Notes: generated by a model from the letters alone, not told the origin. Shown: positions 1 to 10,344, numbered from the stretch's first letter. The stretch: DNA of 35,163 nucleotides from Thiogranum sp. (GCA_024102665.1 JAGFJP010000181.1:1-35163); one strand, 5' to 3'. Numbers and translations are program-made.

Positions 1-118
1 CTGGTGCACCGGTGCGCCCTTATAGGAGCCCGCTGCGCTCTTGCATTTCTGTCGCGACTTCAGCCAAAACCCGGTTTACGCGATTGGCTTTGCGCGAGTA
101 CCGGATCCCAATAACGCC

Positions 119-1147
119 TCATGCCGCCTGCTCGACTCGGTCCCGGCCGCGTTCTTTCGCCAGGTAAAGCGCACTGTCGGCACGTTGAATCAAGGTGTTT
201 GGCAAGTCGCTCATGCGGAATTGCGCGATACCGACAGAGACCGTTATCTTGCCGTAAGCGACCTCGCCTTCCTTTTCCACCAGCCGGCCCGAGGAAACGG
301 CTTTGCGAATCTGTTCGGCGACCGAGTAACCGCCCTTCAGACCGGTTCCAGGCAAAATAATCGCAAATTCCTCGCCTCCAAAGCGCGCCGCCAGATCCTG
401 CCCCTTGAGATTCCGTCTGAGCGTCGCAGCCACGAACCGGAGCACCTTGTCCCCGACCAGATGGCCATGGACATCGTTGAACTGTTTGAACCGGTCGATA
501 TCCAGCAGCAACAGGCAAAACGGCGACTTGCGTTCGCGGCTCGAATGGATAACATTTTCCAGCGTGGTATCGAATGCCTTGCGATTCGGAATACCCGTCA
601 AGCTATCGGTGAGCGATTCATCCTTGATCTGCAGCAGTTCCTTGCGCAACGATTCCACCTGACTCAAAAGGCTGGCCATCTGCGATTCCATCTGGCGCTG
701 CGTCCTTTCCGCAGCCCGCGTATCCTCAATGACCTTTTGGACCTCGGCCTCCATTACGTCAGCGGGCATTGCGGTATCCAGGATGTCAGCAAACCGGCCC
801 AGGGTCGTCGCATAATGCGACAGGTGCCCGCCTGATCGCTCAAACTCGCCCTGGACACTCATGATGACGCGGCGCAATTCCTGGCGAATCATGTCGAGCG
901 CTTTCTCGTCCTGGACAAAAAAGTCCCGGTACATACGCCACAGGCTCTTGCGCGACACCTGGTCGGGCTGCGCGAAAAGCTCATCCAGTGACGCAATCAG
1001 CTGTGTGTTGTTACCCGCGACATAGTCATAGCCAATGCGGTAATTGAGGGGCGACGGAGGGATCTTGCGGCTCGACAGCAGTGACAGCGCGAGCCTCAAG
1101 AATTCAGACGCTTGCGCAAAATCGTCGCTGTACGGATTCTTTTCCAT
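119..1147 (-). CDS. GGEEF diguanylate cyclase with uncharacterised N-terminal helical region
   Basis: This is a 342-residue protein that probably makes cyclic di-GMP from two GTP. The C-terminal GGDEF domain (about residues 175-340) has the GGEEF active-site loop at 257-261 and the metal-binding Asp region LLDIDRF around 214-220. The inhibitory I-site position reads KGQD (248-251) instead of RxxD, so canonical product inhibition may be lost. The N-terminal half (1-140) is helical and resembles the cytosolic sensor region seen on many proteobacterial cyclases, followed by a coiled coil at about 140-175. There is no signal peptide or membrane segment, so it should be cytoplasmic. It lies 84 bp downstream of another c-di-GMP gene on the same strand and may be co-transcribed. 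The cyclase call is firm; the input signal is unknown. Confidence 0.93.
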   Translation of the reverse strand: MEKNPYSDDFAQASEFLRLALSLLSSRKIPPSPLNYRIGYDYVAGNNTQLIASLDELFAQPDQVSRKSLWRMYRDFFVQDEKALDMIRQELRRVIMSVQGEFERSGGHLSHYATTLGRFADILDTAMPADVMEAEVQKVIEDTRAAERTQRQMESQMASLLSQVESLRKELLQIKDESLTDSLTGIPNRKAFDTTLENVIHSSRERKSPFCLLLLDIDRFKQFNDVHGHLVGDKVLRFVAATLRRNLKGQDLAARFGGEEFAIILPGTGLKGGYSVAEQIRKAVSSGRLVEKEGEVAYGKITVSVGIAQFRMSDLPNTLIQRADSALYLAKERGRDRVEQAA

Positions 1148-1231
1148 CCCTGCTTCCCTGGTATCGAACCTGATAGTTAACGGCTTGTTATTTCGTATGT
1201 TTAGGATATTTTCGTTTTCTCTGACGGGCGG

Positions 1232-2995
1232 TCACGGCAGGGAATAACTGCCCGGAGGTCGCATGAAGGTTTCCAATTGCTCAGGAATATGAATGGCGAA
1301 ACCCTGGGCGTAATCCACCCCGATAGCGCGCAGACGGTTCAGCACGAATTCGTTTTCCACGAACTCCGCGATGGTTTCGATGTCCATGGCATACGCAATC
1401 CGGTTTATCGCTTCGACCATGGCACAGGCGACATCGTCGTCGATAATCGCCTTGACCAGGGCGCCGTCTATCTTCAGGTAGTCCACCGGCAGGGAACGCA
1501 GGTAGCTGAGCGAAGACATGCCTTTGCCGAAGTCGTCAAGCGCGAAGCGGCACCCTTTTGCCTTGAGGGACTTCATCACCTCTGTGGCGCGGGCCAGATT
1601 GGAAATCGCGACAGTTTCCGTAATTTCAAAACAGATGAATGAATGCGGAACGCTTGTCTTGTTCAGCGTTTCTTCGAGAAACCCGATAAATGCATCATCG
1701 TTCAGACTGGCACCGGATAGATTGATACCGAAGTGAACCTGGGTGGGTTCGCCCGCTGCGGCATGCAGCTTGGATTCCACCCACCGATGAGTATCCTCGA
1801 GCAGCAGGTGGCCGACGACCCAACGGTCGATCGCCGGCATCAAGTTGTAACGTTCAGCGGACGGGAAAAACGCCGCTGGAGACACCAGCACGCCCGATTC
1901 ATCGATCAGCCGGAGCAGCACTTCCATATAGGCGCAGGGTTGGCTCCCTTTTCCCTTCAATGAAACAATTTTCTGGCAATGGAGTTCCAGACGGTCTTCT
2001 TTCAACGCCTGCTCTATTCTCGGCACCCATTCCATCTCCCGCCTCTTGCGCGTGCATTCTTCCCCACCGAAATACAACTGCACACGATTTCGCCCCTTGT
2101 CTTTGGCTACATAACAGGCGGCGTCTGCGGCACTCATTACCGCTTCCGGACTTTCGCTCCCGGAGCCAATCGAGCAAACGCCGATACTCGCGGAAATCCT
2201 GAACGAACGGTCTTTCCAGACAAATTCAAAAGCGTCGATTGAGTCCCGAACGCCCTCGGCGACTTTCAGCGCCTCATCGATATTGCAGTTATTGAGCAAC
2301 ACGCCGAATTCGTCGCCACCCAGGCGGGCGAGTACGTTGCCGGATGGAACACGTCTCTGAATATTTCCCGCCACCTGACACATAAGTTCATCACCGACCT
2401 TATGCCCGCAGCTGTCGTTGACTATCTTGAACTGATCGAGGTCGATATACATCAACACGTGGGTCGTGGATCCGCTCCCGACCTCGGCAAACAATTCGTT
2501 CAGCTGGCGCTGGAATTCACGCCGATTACACAGGCCCGTCAAGTCGTCGTGGCTCGCGTAATGCGTCATAGTCTCGATCAGCAGTTTGCGCTCGGTAATG
2601 TCGCGCATGACACCAATGACCATGAACGCGTCGATATACACGCGATTCATGGTTATCTCGACCCATCGACTCCTGGCGAGATCCGGTGCAAGCTCAAGCT
2701 CGAATCGAACCGACTTACCCGCGACCACCTGCTGAAACTGTTCCTGAAACAACCGGGCCGATATGCGCCCGCCGAGGTAGTCGAGAATGGGGACGCGCTG
2801 TCCGTGGCGCACCAGGTCCATTTCGGGAATACCTAACCAGCTGGCCAGGCGGCAGTTAGCTATGAGGAACTTCATTTCGTCGCAGACAACAAAGATCCCG
2901 TCATTGGCGCTGTCGATGTAAGCGCGGAGCAGCTCCCGGTCGAGTTCCGGATCCAGTAGCCGGTTCGAAATTGCGCTGAGTTCTGACTGATTCAT
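1232..2995 (-). CDS. PAS-GGDEF-EAL cyclic-di-GMP turnover protein
   Basis: This 587-residue protein has three modules: a PAS sensor (about 22-138), a GGDEF domain (about 145-305, GGDEF at 226-230) and an EAL domain (about 325-575). The EAL domain keeps the residues expected for phosphodiesterase activity: ExLxR as EVLLR at 358-362, N425, EITE at 457-460, the DD pair at 487-488, K508, the AEFVE region at 543-547 and Q564. The GGDEF domain lacks an RxxD I-site (PSGN in that position). Both domains look catalytically competent, so the net direction cannot be read from sequence. No transmembrane segment is seen. The ATG at 2995 has only a weak ribosome-binding site. The gene diverges from the copper operon across a 312-bp gap. 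Confidence 0.93.
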   Translation of the reverse strand: MNQSELSAISNRLLDPELDRELLRAYIDSANDGIFVVCDEMKFLIANCRLASWLGIPEMDLVRHGQRVPILDYLGGRISARLFQEQFQQVVAGKSVRFELELAPDLARSRWVEITMNRVYIDAFMVIGVMRDITERKLLIETMTHYASHDDLTGLCNRREFQRQLNELFAEVGSGSTTHVLMYIDLDQFKIVNDSCGHKVGDELMCQVAGNIQRRVPSGNVLARLGGDEFGVLLNNCNIDEALKVAEGVRDSIDAFEFVWKDRSFRISASIGVCSIGSGSESPEAVMSAADAACYVAKDKGRNRVQLYFGGEECTRKRREMEWVPRIEQALKEDRLELHCQKIVSLKGKGSQPCAYMEVLLRLIDESGVLVSPAAFFPSAERYNLMPAIDRWVVGHLLLEDTHRWVESKLHAAAGEPTQVHFGINLSGASLNDDAFIGFLEETLNKTSVPHSFICFEITETVAISNLARATEVMKSLKAKGCRFALDDFGKGMSSLSYLRSLPVDYLKIDGALVKAIIDDDVACAMVEAINRIAYAMDIETIAEFVENEFVLNRLRAIGVDYAQGFAIHIPEQLETFMRPPGSYSLP

Positions 2996-3307
2996 AGTCC
3001 CGATGCTGAATTAATACCCGTGAAATCAGTAAAGGTTATCGGTTCTCGTCCAATAACGCTTAATATCGATCACATCCATCAAGCGATATGCGGGACGGGG
3101 CACACGCTGGCCAGCGACACGTCGCATAAAAACGCCCGAACCTGTGAGGTGCACACAGGTATGACTCTGGCACAGTCAAACATACATGCTTCGGTAATCC
3201 CTGGCGCGCGTGCTCGCGCCAAAGGTTGACTGGGGATGGGAACTCACGCATCCGAAGCCTGTCGGAGTTGCGTGGCTGGCAAAACAACGATATTTTAGAA
3301 CGTACTT
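2996..3307. other. Intergenic region between divergent c-di-GMP and cus genes
   Basis: This 312-bp gap separates the minus-strand PAS-GGDEF-EAL gene from the plus-strand copper operon, so it should hold promoters for both. I see no convincing gene in it. It contains two short inverted repeats (3140-3160 and 3203-3220). A weak -35/-10 pair, TTGCGT at 3268 and TATTTT at 3291 with 17-bp spacing, would start transcription almost at the ATG at 3308 and is not convincing. Confidence 0.5.
3140..3160. repeat. Inverted repeat upstream of the cus operon
   Basis: Perfect 7-bp arms ACCTGTG (3140-3146) and CACAGGT (3154-3160) flank a 7-bp centre. It lies about 150 bp before the first plus-strand gene. 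It could be a regulator-binding site, but I recognise no specific family consensus. A second inverted repeat, GGCGCG/CGCGCC, lies at 3203-3220. Confidence 0.35.
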
Positions 3308-3691
3308 ATGAAACACTTGCTGCAGACAATTCTGTCTCTTTGGCTGGTCGCGGCGCTGCTCGTAGCGCCACTAACCGCGTTTTCCTTCCCGACTACGGTC
3401 TCACCGCATTGTGCGATGCAGCAGGATCATGCCGACCGTGCTGCCATGGCGGCTCCTGTCAACCAAAAAGCTGGTATGGAACAAGGCGAACCAGGGTGCA
3501 AAAACTGCAAGACCGATGTCTGCGATGAGGATGCATGCCCGGATCATGGCTGCTCGCCGTGCCACATTCCTTTCACCGGCATGCTGCCCTTTTCCACGCT
3601 TTTTTCTAACGCCGCAAGCCCGCGATATCTGAATGTTGCTTCAAGCCTGCTTTCCCGCAGCGTACCCCCACCGTTACCGCCTCCCGCCTGA
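3308..3691 (+). CDS. Small Cys-rich secreted protein, copper-operon associated
   Basis: This 127-residue protein has an N-terminal signal peptide or anchor (hydrophobic 4-26), so it is predicted to be exported. The mature part has Cys at 35, 64, 67, 72, 77, 82 and 85, several His and Met, and ends in a Pro-rich tail (PPPLPPPA). It opens the cus-like operon, ending about 120 bp before the cusC-like start. The same pattern, a CxDxxCxxxxCxxC-like cluster followed by xxIxFxxxLP and a Pro-rich tail, recurs in the gene ending at 10344, so the two are paralogues. Periplasmic Cu/Ag binding or delivery is inferred from composition and neighbours; I know no named function. The ribosome-binding site is weak, but the signal peptide supports the ATG at 3308. 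Confidence 0.75.
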   Translation: MKHLLQTILSLWLVAALLVAPLTAFSFPTTVSPHCAMQQDHADRAAMAAPVNQKAGMEQGEPGCKNCKTDVCDEDACPDHGCSPCHIPFTGMLPFSTLFSNAASPRYLNVASSLLSRSVPPPLPPPA

Positions 3692-3814
3692 CTCCTTAAC
3701 CAATCGTAATCTCGCCTTCGCGTACCACGGCTGTGAAACAGGCTTGCCAAGGGTCGTTTGTACGCCAGGCCGCCGCATCGCGTTTTCAAACCCTCGTTCC
3801 TATGGAGCCTCCAC

Positions 3815-5149
3815 ATGAAACACTGTTGGACTGCCAATGCGCACAGTAGGAATTCATTGAGTGCCGGACTGCTAGTGCCGATGCTTGTGATTTCATTGGT
3901 ACCGGCTGTACCGGCAATCGGATCGGAATCGCTATCGCTCGACGAAGCTGAACGCCTTGCCATCGTGAATGACGTTACAGCGCCACGCCTTACCGCCCTG
4001 GCCGCGGCCCGCAACGAGCAGGCCGTCGCGGAAGGTCAGCTCCCGGACCCCAGGCTGAAGCTGGGAGCCGCGAATTTCCCCATAGACAGCTTTGACCGCA
4101 CCCAGGAACCGATGACACAGGTGCAGGTCGGGGTGCAACAGGCGTTCCCCCCCGGCAAGACGCTGGGTCTGCGCACTGAGCGTGAGCAGGCGCTGGCGGA
4201 AGCCGAGCAGGCCCGGGCGGAAGCTGCAACACGCGACGTGCTGCGAGACGTCCGCGGGCGTTACCTCGAAACTTATTATCAGGTCGAAGCAGGCCGGATT
4301 ATCGATTCCAGTCGCGAGCTGTTCGAGAAGTTGCTGGAAGTCTCGCGCTTTTATTACGCGGCCGGGAGAAAAAACCAGCAGGATGTTCTGCGCGCCAGCG
4401 TCGAACTTTCACTGCTGGATGACCGCCGCACCCGGGTGAAAACAGAAGAAGACAAGACGCGTGCAGAACTGGCCAGGCTTATTGGTCAACAAGCCGCGTA
4501 TCGGCCGTTGTCCACGGAATTCCCGACTGTACCGTCGCCCCCCTCACGGGAGACCCTGGAGGCCGCGCTACGCGCGCACCCTGCGCTGCTGGCGGAAGAC
4601 ATGACAGTCGAGGCCGGCCTGCGCTCAGTGGATATCGCCCGCCAGCGTTATAAGCCGGGCTGGATGCTGGACGTAACCTATGGCAATCGTTCCGGGAACA
4701 ATGCCGATGGCAGCAATCGCGACGATTTCCTGTCGGCGATGGTTGTCCTGGATCTGCCACTGTTTACCGGCAAGCGTCAGGACCGGCTGTTGGCAACACG
4801 TCAACAGGAAGTCGAGGCCGCTCGCCTGAAGCGGGAAGACAGTTACCTGCGCCTGAAACGCACCCTGGATGCCGATTATGCCGAGTGGCTGCGCCTCAAC
4901 GAACGTATGCAACTTTACAGCGAAACAATTCTCCCCCAAGCATTGCAAAATGCCGACGCTTCACTAAAAGCATACCAGACCGGTGTGACCGATTTCACAG
5001 GCGTGATGCGCGCGCGTATCACCGAACTCGACGTCAAGCTGCAACAGCTTCGCGTCAGCGTGGACCAGGCAATCACCGGGGCGCGACTGCTGTTCCTGGC
5101 ACCGCAAACGGATAGCGCTTACACATATATCGAAGGAGACAACCCATGA
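3815..5149 (+). CDS. cusC: CusC/CzcC-like outer-membrane factor (TolC family)
   Basis: This 444-residue protein is the predicted outer-membrane channel of a tripartite heavy-metal RND pump. It has a signal peptide (cleavage near residue 34) and two related alpha-helical halves rich in Glu, Gln, Arg and Ala, as in TolC-family efflux proteins. I chose the ATG at 3815, preceded by TGGAGCC, over the upstream TTG at 3758, because it places the signal peptide at the N terminus. The stop overlaps the start of the adaptor gene (ATGA), indicating translational coupling. There is no lipobox Cys at the mature N terminus, unlike many CusC lipoproteins. Family assignment is firm; the symbol rests on the adjacent CusB/CusA proteins. 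Confidence 0.88.
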   Translation: MKHCWTANAHSRNSLSAGLLVPMLVISLVPAVPAIGSESLSLDEAERLAIVNDVTAPRLTALAAARNEQAVAEGQLPDPRLKLGAANFPIDSFDRTQEPMTQVQVGVQQAFPPGKTLGLRTEREQALAEAEQARAEAATRDVLRDVRGRYLETYYQVEAGRIIDSSRELFEKLLEVSRFYYAAGRKNQQDVLRASVELSLLDDRRTRVKTEEDKTRAELARLIGQQAAYRPLSTEFPTVPSPPSRETLEAALRAHPALLAEDMTVEAGLRSVDIARQRYKPGWMLDVTYGNRSGNNADGSNRDDFLSAMVVLDLPLFTGKRQDRLLATRQQEVEAARLKREDSYLRLKRTLDADYAEWLRLNERMQLYSETILPQALQNADASLKAYQTGVTDFTGVMRARITELDVKLQQLRVSVDQAITGARLLFLAPQTDSAYTYIEGDNP

Positions 5150-6585
5150 CATTCCGTATGCACTCCCTTTGGCTGGCGGTAACAATCGTGGTGCCGGGGC
5201 TGGTTCCGCTGCCGGTCATGCCGTCCGAAGATGATCAGCCGGAGATCCTCTACTGGGTCGCACCCATGGACCCGAACTATCGCCGCGACGGGCCGGGTAA
5301 ATCACCGATGGGCATGGACCTGGTACCGGTTTACGCCGATGAAGCTGGTGGTTCAGCTGACGTCGTCAGCATCGATCCCGCAGTAGTGCAAAACCTCGGG
5401 GTACGCACAGCACCGGTGGAACGCGCGACATTATGGCGCCGCATTGAAACCGTCGGCTATGTAGCATTCGATGAACGCAAACTCAGTCATGTTCACCTGC
5501 GTACCGAAGGCTGGATTGAATCACTCAACGTGAAATCCGATGGTGAGCAGGTCAAAAAAGGGGACGTGCTGTTCGAACTGTACTCCCGCGAGCTGGTCAA
5601 TGCCCAGGAGGAATATATCCAGGCCCTGGACGCGAGCAATGACTACCTGAAACGCGCCTCCCGGGAACGCCTCGATGCACTTGGCATGAGCGAGAATCAG
5701 ATCCGGGAGGTCGCCAGGACACGCCATGCCGCCCAACGTGTGCGGGTGCTGGCCAACCAGGATGGTATCGTGCATGCCCTCAAAGCGCGCGAGGGTATGT
5801 TCGTTAAACCCGAGATGGAAGTCATGACGCTGGCCGACCTGTCCACCATCTGGCTGCTGGTCGACGTTTTTGAACGCCACGCCGACTGGGTGGCCGAAGG
5901 ACAGCCAGCCGAAGTGCGCATGTCATACCTGCCGGGCAAGGTCTGGGAAGGTAAAGTCGAGTTCGTTTACCCTACCGTCGATCCGAAAACACGCACCCTG
6001 CGCGCCCGCCTTTTGTTTGATAACGCCGATGCAGCATTGAAGCCGGATATGTATGCGGATGTACGCGTTTTCGCGGGTCCGGAGCATGATGTACTTAGCG
6101 TTCCGCGCGAAGCACTGATCCGGACAGGTGAATCAGAACGCGTCATCATCGCGCTTGGTGACGGCAAGTTCAGCGCGCGGGAAGTGGTAGCGGGCATCGA
6201 ATCCGGCGACTGGGTCGAAATCATTAGCGGTATCAAGGAGGGCGACAATGTAGTGACATCCGGTCAGTTTCTGATCGACTCGGAGGCCAGCCTGAAGGCC
6301 AGCTTTAACCGCATGGGTTCGGACGACATCCAGGGTGAAAGCGATACGACACAGACACCCTTTACTGGAACGGGTACGGTAAACGAGATATTCCCCGACG
6401 CGCGCAAGCTGAACCTTTCACATAAGCCCATCGAGGCCCTCGGCTGGCCCGCAATGACCATGGACTTCAGACTGACCGACAATGCGATGCTCGAAGGCGT
6501 GGAAGCGGGCGCCGTGATTCACTTTACACTGCTCAAGGATGACACCGGGAGCTTCCGTGTCGACTCGATTCAGGTACAGGAATAA
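5146..6585 (+). CDS. cusB: CusB-like periplasmic adaptor with C-terminal CusF domain
   Basis: This 479-residue membrane-fusion protein should bridge CusA and CusC in the periplasm. It has an N-terminal signal segment (about 7-26), a heavy-metal-binding motif at 34-63 (YWVAPMDP...[11 protein letters not shown]) with Met41, Met55 and Met57, then the barrel-sandwich, hairpin and beta-barrel adaptor body. A CusF-like domain occupies about 405-479. Its H426, W434, M437 and M439 have the same spacing as the Cu(I)/Ag(I) ligand set H36, W44, M47 and M49 of E. coli CusF. The chaperone is therefore fused to the adaptor rather than separate. It overlaps the cusC-like gene by 4 bp and ends 4 bp before the CusA start. 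Cu/Ag rather than Co/Zn/Cd specificity is well supported. Confidence 0.93.
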   Translation: MTFRMHSLWLAVTIVVPGLVPLPVMPSEDDQPEILYWVAPMDPNYRRDGPGKSPMGMDLVPVYADEAGGSADVVSIDPAVVQNLGVRTAPVERATLWRRIETVGYVAFDERKLSHVHLRTEGWIESLNVKSDGEQVKKGDVLFELYSRELVNAQEEYIQALDASNDYLKRASRERLDALGMSENQIREVARTRHAAQRVRVLANQDGIVHALKAREGMFVKPEMEVMTLADLSTIWLLVDVFERHADWVAEGQPAEVRMSYLPGKVWEGKVEFVYPTVDPKTRTLRARLLFDNADAALKPDMYADVRVFAGPEHDVLSVPREALIRTGESERVIIALGDGKFSAREVVAGIESGDWVEIISGIKEGDNVVTSGQFLIDSEASLKASFNRMGSDDIQGESDTTQTPFTGTGTVNEIFPDARKLNLSHKPIEALGWPAMTMDFRLTDNAMLEGVEAGAVIHFTLLKDDTGSFRVDSIQVQE

Positions 6586-6589
6586 CAAC

Positions 6590-9500
6590 ATGATCGCAAA
6601 TATCATTCAGTGGTCGATCCACAACCGGTTTCTGGTTCTACTCCTGACTTTTATCCTGGTTGGTTGGGGGCTGTTTGCTATCAAGAGTACACCGCTTGAC
6701 GCGCTTCCGGACCTATCTGATGTCCAGGTAATCATAAAAACCAGCTATCCCGGCCAGGCACCACAAGTCGTCGAGGACCAGGTCACCTATCCACTGACGA
6801 CCACCATGTTATCGGTTCCCAAGGCCACCGTGGTTCGCGGGTATTCGTTCTTTGGCGACTCGTACGTCTACGTCCTGTTCGAAGACGGTACAGACCTGTA
6901 CTGGGCCCGTTCCCGTGTGCTGGAATACCTAAGTCAGGTTCAGAACCGGCTGCCGCCGGGCGCTTCAACAGCCCTGGGCCCCGACGCAACCGGCGTCGGC
7001 TGGGTATTTGAATACGCATTGGTTGACCGCAGTGGTAAACATGACATCTCGCAGCTGCGCAGTATCCAGGACTGGTTTCTGAAATTTGAATTGCAAACCG
7101 TCCCCGGTGTATCCGAAGTGGCGACGGTTGGCGGTATGGTCAAGCAATACCAGGTCGTTGTTGATCCGGATCGTCTGCGTGCCTACGGCATACCGCTTGC
7201 CAGGGTGAGAACGGCCATTCAGCGGGGTAACCAGGAGGTAGGCGGCTCGGTAATTGAAATGGCTGAGGCTGAATACATGGTGCGTGCCACCGGTTACATC
7301 CAGGGTCTTGAGCAACTGCGGGAGATTCCTCTCGGGATGAACGCCAACGGAACACCGGTTCGGCTGGCTGACGTGGCCGAAATCCGCCTCGGCCCCGAAT
7401 TGCGCCGTGGTGTCGCCGACCTGGATGGCGAAGGCGAAGTCGTCGGTGGTGTGGTTGTCATGCGTTGGGGCGAAAATGCGTTAACAACTATCAATGGCGT
7501 AAAGGCAAAGCTTGAAGCGCTTAAAGCCAGCCTGCCAGAAGGCGTGGAAATTGTCACCACCTATGACCGCTCCAGCCTTATCGAACGTGCTGTTGAAACC
7601 TTGAAGGAGAAGCTGATCGAGGAGTTTATCGTCGTCACGCTCGTGTGCGCGCTATTCCTTTTTCATCTGCGTTCTTCGCTGGTCGTCATTCTCAGCCTCC
7701 CCGTCGGTATTCTGGTAGCGTTCATTATCATGCATGCCCAGGGCATTAACGCTAACATCATGTCTTTGGGTGGCATCGCCATCGCGATTGGCGCCATGGT
7801 CGATGCCGCCATCGTTATGATCGAGAACGTGCATAAACATATGGAACACGAGGAGGTAACGGATGCCAACCGTTGGGAGGTGATGAGCAGGGCGGCATCA
7901 GAGGTGGGTCCGGCACTTTTCTTTTCGCTGTTGATTATTACCTTGAGCTTCCTGCCCGTGTTTACGCTGGAAGCACAGGAAGGCCGGTTATTCTCGCCCC
8001 TGGCTTTCACCAAGACGTACGCCATGGCAGGCGCCGCGGTATTATCGATCACGCTGGTACCGGTACTGATGGGCTACTTTATCCGTGGCAAGATCGTTGC
8101 CGAGAACAAAAATCCGATAAATCGTCTGTTGATCGCAGGCTACAAACCAGTCATCGACTGGGTATTGCGGGCGCCCAAGACTGTCATACTGGTCTCTGTT
8201 CTGGCTGCTGCGTCGATGATCTGGCCACTCATCGGCTGGTGGCCGCTCGGCGACAAACTTGGATCGGAATTCATGCCGCCGCTGGACGAAGGGGATCTCC
8301 TGTACATGCCCACCACCTTCCCGGCCATTTCAGTAGGCAAGGCACAGGAGCTACTCCAGCAAACAGATAAGCTTATAAAGACTGTACCGGAAGTGAAACG
8401 CGTTTTCGGTAAAGTGGGACGCGCCGATAGCGCAACTGACCCTGCGCCGCTGACCATGATCGAGACCACCATTCTGTTAAAACCATATAGCCAGTGGCGT
8501 GAAGGCATGACACTGGAGAAACTTAAACACGAGCTGAACCAGGTGGTCAGCATTCCCAGTCTGGCGAACAGTTGGAGTCCGCCAATCAAGACGCGTATCG
8601 ATATGCTAGCCACAGGCATCAAGACACCCATCGGCGTCAAGGTGGCGGGTAAAGACCTTTCGGTGATCCAGGACGTGGGCAAAGACATCGAGCGTATTCT
8701 GAAGCCGGTCGAAGGTACCATATCGGTATTCTCCGAGCGCGTAGCGGGCGGGCGTTATATGACAGTCGATATCGACCGGGTGGCCGCATCACGGTTCGGT
8801 TTGAATATCGCCGATATCCAGGAAATAGTGAGCACTGCCGTCGGAGGCATGAAAGTAACAGAGAGTGTGGAGGGACTGGAACGTTACCCGGTGAACCTGC
8901 GTTATACACGCGATGTGCGCGATTCGCTGACGCGCTTGCGGGATTTGCCCATCGTCACGCCCAGCGGTGCGCAGATCGCTTTGGGCGATGTCGCCAGGGT
9001 TGAGGTCCAGGACGGGCCGGGTGTCATCAAAAGTGAAAATGCCCGACCCAACGGTTGGACCTACGTCGATATTCAGGGACGAGACCTCGGTTCCTATGTC
9101 GAAGAGGCTCAGCGCGTCGTCGCTGAACAGCTGCAACTGCCGGCCGGTTACTCCCTGAGCTGGTCAGGCCAGTACGAGTACATGGCACGCGCCAAGGAAC
9201 GGCTGAAGATGGTGATTCCAGTGACCATCGCGATCATTGTTCTCTTGTTATACCTCAACTTTCGCCGTGCGGCCGAAGTCTTGATTATTCTAGGCACCCT
9301 TCCCCTGGCGCTTGTCGGCGGAATCTGGCTTCTATACTGGCTCGACTACGACATGTCTGTGGCGGTGGGCGTCGGATTTATTGCACTGGCCGGTGTGTCG
9401 GTGGAAATCGGTGTCGTCATGCTGGTGTATCTGAACCAAGCGTATCGGCGACATGAGGAGCGGGCCCTAAGTGAGCAACGTCAAGTTGACGTATCCGAAC

Positions 9501-9727
9501 TGAGAAAAGCGGTGATTGAAGGCGCGCTGTTGCGCGTCCGCCCCATCATGATGACGGTAGCGGCCATCATCGCCGGCCTGCTGCCAATCATGCTGGGCGG
9601 CGGCACCGGTTCCGAAGTCATGCGCCGCATTGCGGCGCCCATGGTGGGAGGCATGGTCAGCGCTACGGTGCTGACACTGCTGGTTATACCCGCCGCGTTT
9701 CTGCTCTGGCGGGGCCGACAAACATAG
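6590..9727 (+). CDS. cusA: CusA-like Cu(I)/Ag(I) RND efflux pump
   Basis: This is a 1045-residue inner-membrane RND transporter with 12 expected membrane helices and two large periplasmic loops. Starting at the ATG at 6590 (AGGA upstream), Met573, Met623 and Met672 fall exactly on the three-methionine Cu/Ag site known in E. coli CusA. E625 and K678 also match, and D405 lies in the helix-4 proton-relay motif GAMVDAA. This numbering argues for 6590 over the TTG at 6539, which would overlap the adaptor gene. The protein takes metal from the periplasm, possibly also the cytosol, and exports it through the CusC-like channel using proton motive force. It is the last gene of the operon; 200-240 bp without a gene follow. 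Confidence 0.95.
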   Translation: MIANIIQWSIHNRFLVLLLTFILVGWGLFAIKSTPLDALPDLSDVQVIIKTSYPGQAPQVVEDQVTYPLTTTMLSVPKATVVRGYSFFGDSYVYVLFEDGTDLYWARSRVLEYLSQVQNRLPPGASTALGPDATGVGWVFEYALVDRSGKHDISQLRSIQDWFLKFELQTVPGVSEVATVGGMVKQYQVVVDPDRLRAYGIPLARVRTAIQRGNQEVGGSVIEMAEAEYMVRATGYIQGLEQLREIPLGMNANGTPVRLADVAEIRLGPELRRGVADLDGEGEVVGGVVVMRWGENALTTINGVKAKLEALKASLPEGVEIVTTYDRSSLIERAVETLKEKLIEEFIVVTLVCALFLFHLRSSLVVILSLPVGILVAFIIMHAQGINANIMSLGGIAIAIGAMVDAAIVMIENVHKHMEHEEVTDANRWEVMSRAASEVGPALFFSLLIITLSFLPVFTLEAQEGRLFSPLAFTKTYAMAGAAVLSITLVPVLMGYFIRGKIVAENKNPINRLLIAGYKPVIDWVLRAPKTVILVSVLAAASMIWPLIGWWPLGDKLGSEFMPPLDEGDLLYMPTTFPAISVGKAQELLQQTDKLIKTVPEVKRVFGKVGRADSATDPAPLTMIETTILLKPYSQWREGMTLEKLKHELNQVVSIPSLANSWSPPIKTRIDMLATGIKTPIGVKVAGKDLSVIQDVGKDIERILKPVEGTISVFSERVAGGRYMTVDIDRVAASRFGLNIADIQEIVSTAVGGMKVTESVEGLERYPVNLRYTRDVRDSLTRLRDLPIVTPSGAQIALGDVARVEVQDGPGVIKSENARPNGWTYVDIQGRDLGSYVEEAQRVVAEQLQLPAGYSLSWSGQYEYMARAKERLKMVIPVTIAIIVLLLYLNFRRAAEVLIILGTLPLALVGGIWLLYWLDYDMSVAVGVGFIALAGVSVEIGVVMLVYLNQAYRRHEERALSEQRQVDVSELRKAVIEGALLRVRPIMMTVAAIIAGLLPIMLGGGTGSEVMRRIAAPMVGGMVSATVLTLLVIPAAFLLWRGRQT

Positions 9728-9873
9728 GTCTCCGCCGCCAAGAAGGTACGGTAGTGCTTTGCCTGGGTCATGCTGTGTGTAACTCACACCTTTCCCGGCA
9801 CCCATTCATGTCAACCACTCGGGTGTTTGGCCCCAGGAAAGCCCACACAGGCTATTCGTTAATAGTGCAAATA

Positions 9874-9887
9874 TTGATCCAGCTCAA
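9874..9887 (+). promoter_or_regulatory. Possible FNR/Anr-type box
   Basis: TTGAT-CCAG-CTCAA matches the known FNR/Anr consensus TTGAT-N4-ATCAA at nine of ten defined bases. It lies about 90 bp before the proposed GTG start at 9964 of the second Cys-rich gene. A possible -10 element (TAGTAT, 9919-9924) follows, but the box-to-start spacing is not the classical one. One mismatch and chance occurrence make this only a candidate. Confidence 0.3.
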
Positions 9888-9963
9888 TGCAGAAGGGGGT
9901 GGATTTAACTCAAATGCTTAGTATAGTTTGATTATCAAACGGCAGAGACGCAAAAAGCATCCC

Positions 9964-10344
9964 GTGAACCGGTCCAAACACACCGACAGCACCGCATTAC
10001 GATGGCTCCTCATCGTCGCGCTCGTGTTCGCACCGCTTCAAGGCGCGTTTTCAATGCCTGGCCATGTTTGTCACCCTGACCAGTCGGTTACCAAGGTAGA
10101 AGTATCATGTCATCATAGCCAGATCGAAAGTAACGTTGATGCCGCGTCATCAGAAAACTGCTGTGATAAAAACTGTGTTAACAGCAAATGTGGCGGGACA
10201 TGTGGTTTCTTCCACATCACGTTCTCTCTACCCGCCTTTACACAGCTTGCACTGAGTGACTCTCAATTCGCATTCCAAGCACAAGTATCAGACCAGCAAA
10301 CCGGTCGTGTCACTTCTCCCCTGCTCCGTCCGCCCCAACAGTAA
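9964..10344 (+). CDS. Second small Cys-rich secreted protein
   Basis: With the GTG start at 9964 this is 126 residues: a signal peptide (hydrophobic 11-29), then Cys at 36, 49, 66, 67, 71, 76 and 80, His-rich pairs, and a C-terminal RPPQQ tail. A TTG at 9928 in the same frame would add 12 basic residues. I prefer GTG because a putative -10 lies just before 9928, but the start is uncertain. The Cys cluster and the following xxHITFSLP segment align with the protein at 3308-3691, as does the segment around AFS after the hydrophobic stretch. It heads a gene set containing a porin and a cytochrome. Periplasmic metal binding is inferred, not shown. Confidence 0.7.
   Translation: MNRSKHTDSTALRWLLIVALVFAPLQGAFSMPGHVCHPDQSVTKVEVSCHHSQIESNVDAASSENCCDKNCVNSKCGGTCGFFHITFSLPAFTQLALSDSQFAFQAQVSDQQTGRVTSPLLRPPQQ

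Noticed and set aside
1..118. Possible gene or element at the left edge
   Set aside because: Only 118 bp beyond the cyclase stop; no supported reading frame or hairpin with clear function.
41..835. 264-residue plus-strand reading frame near the left edge
   Set aside because: It is antisense to the GGEEF cyclase, has no domain or credible ribosome-binding site, and the minus-strand gene is certain.
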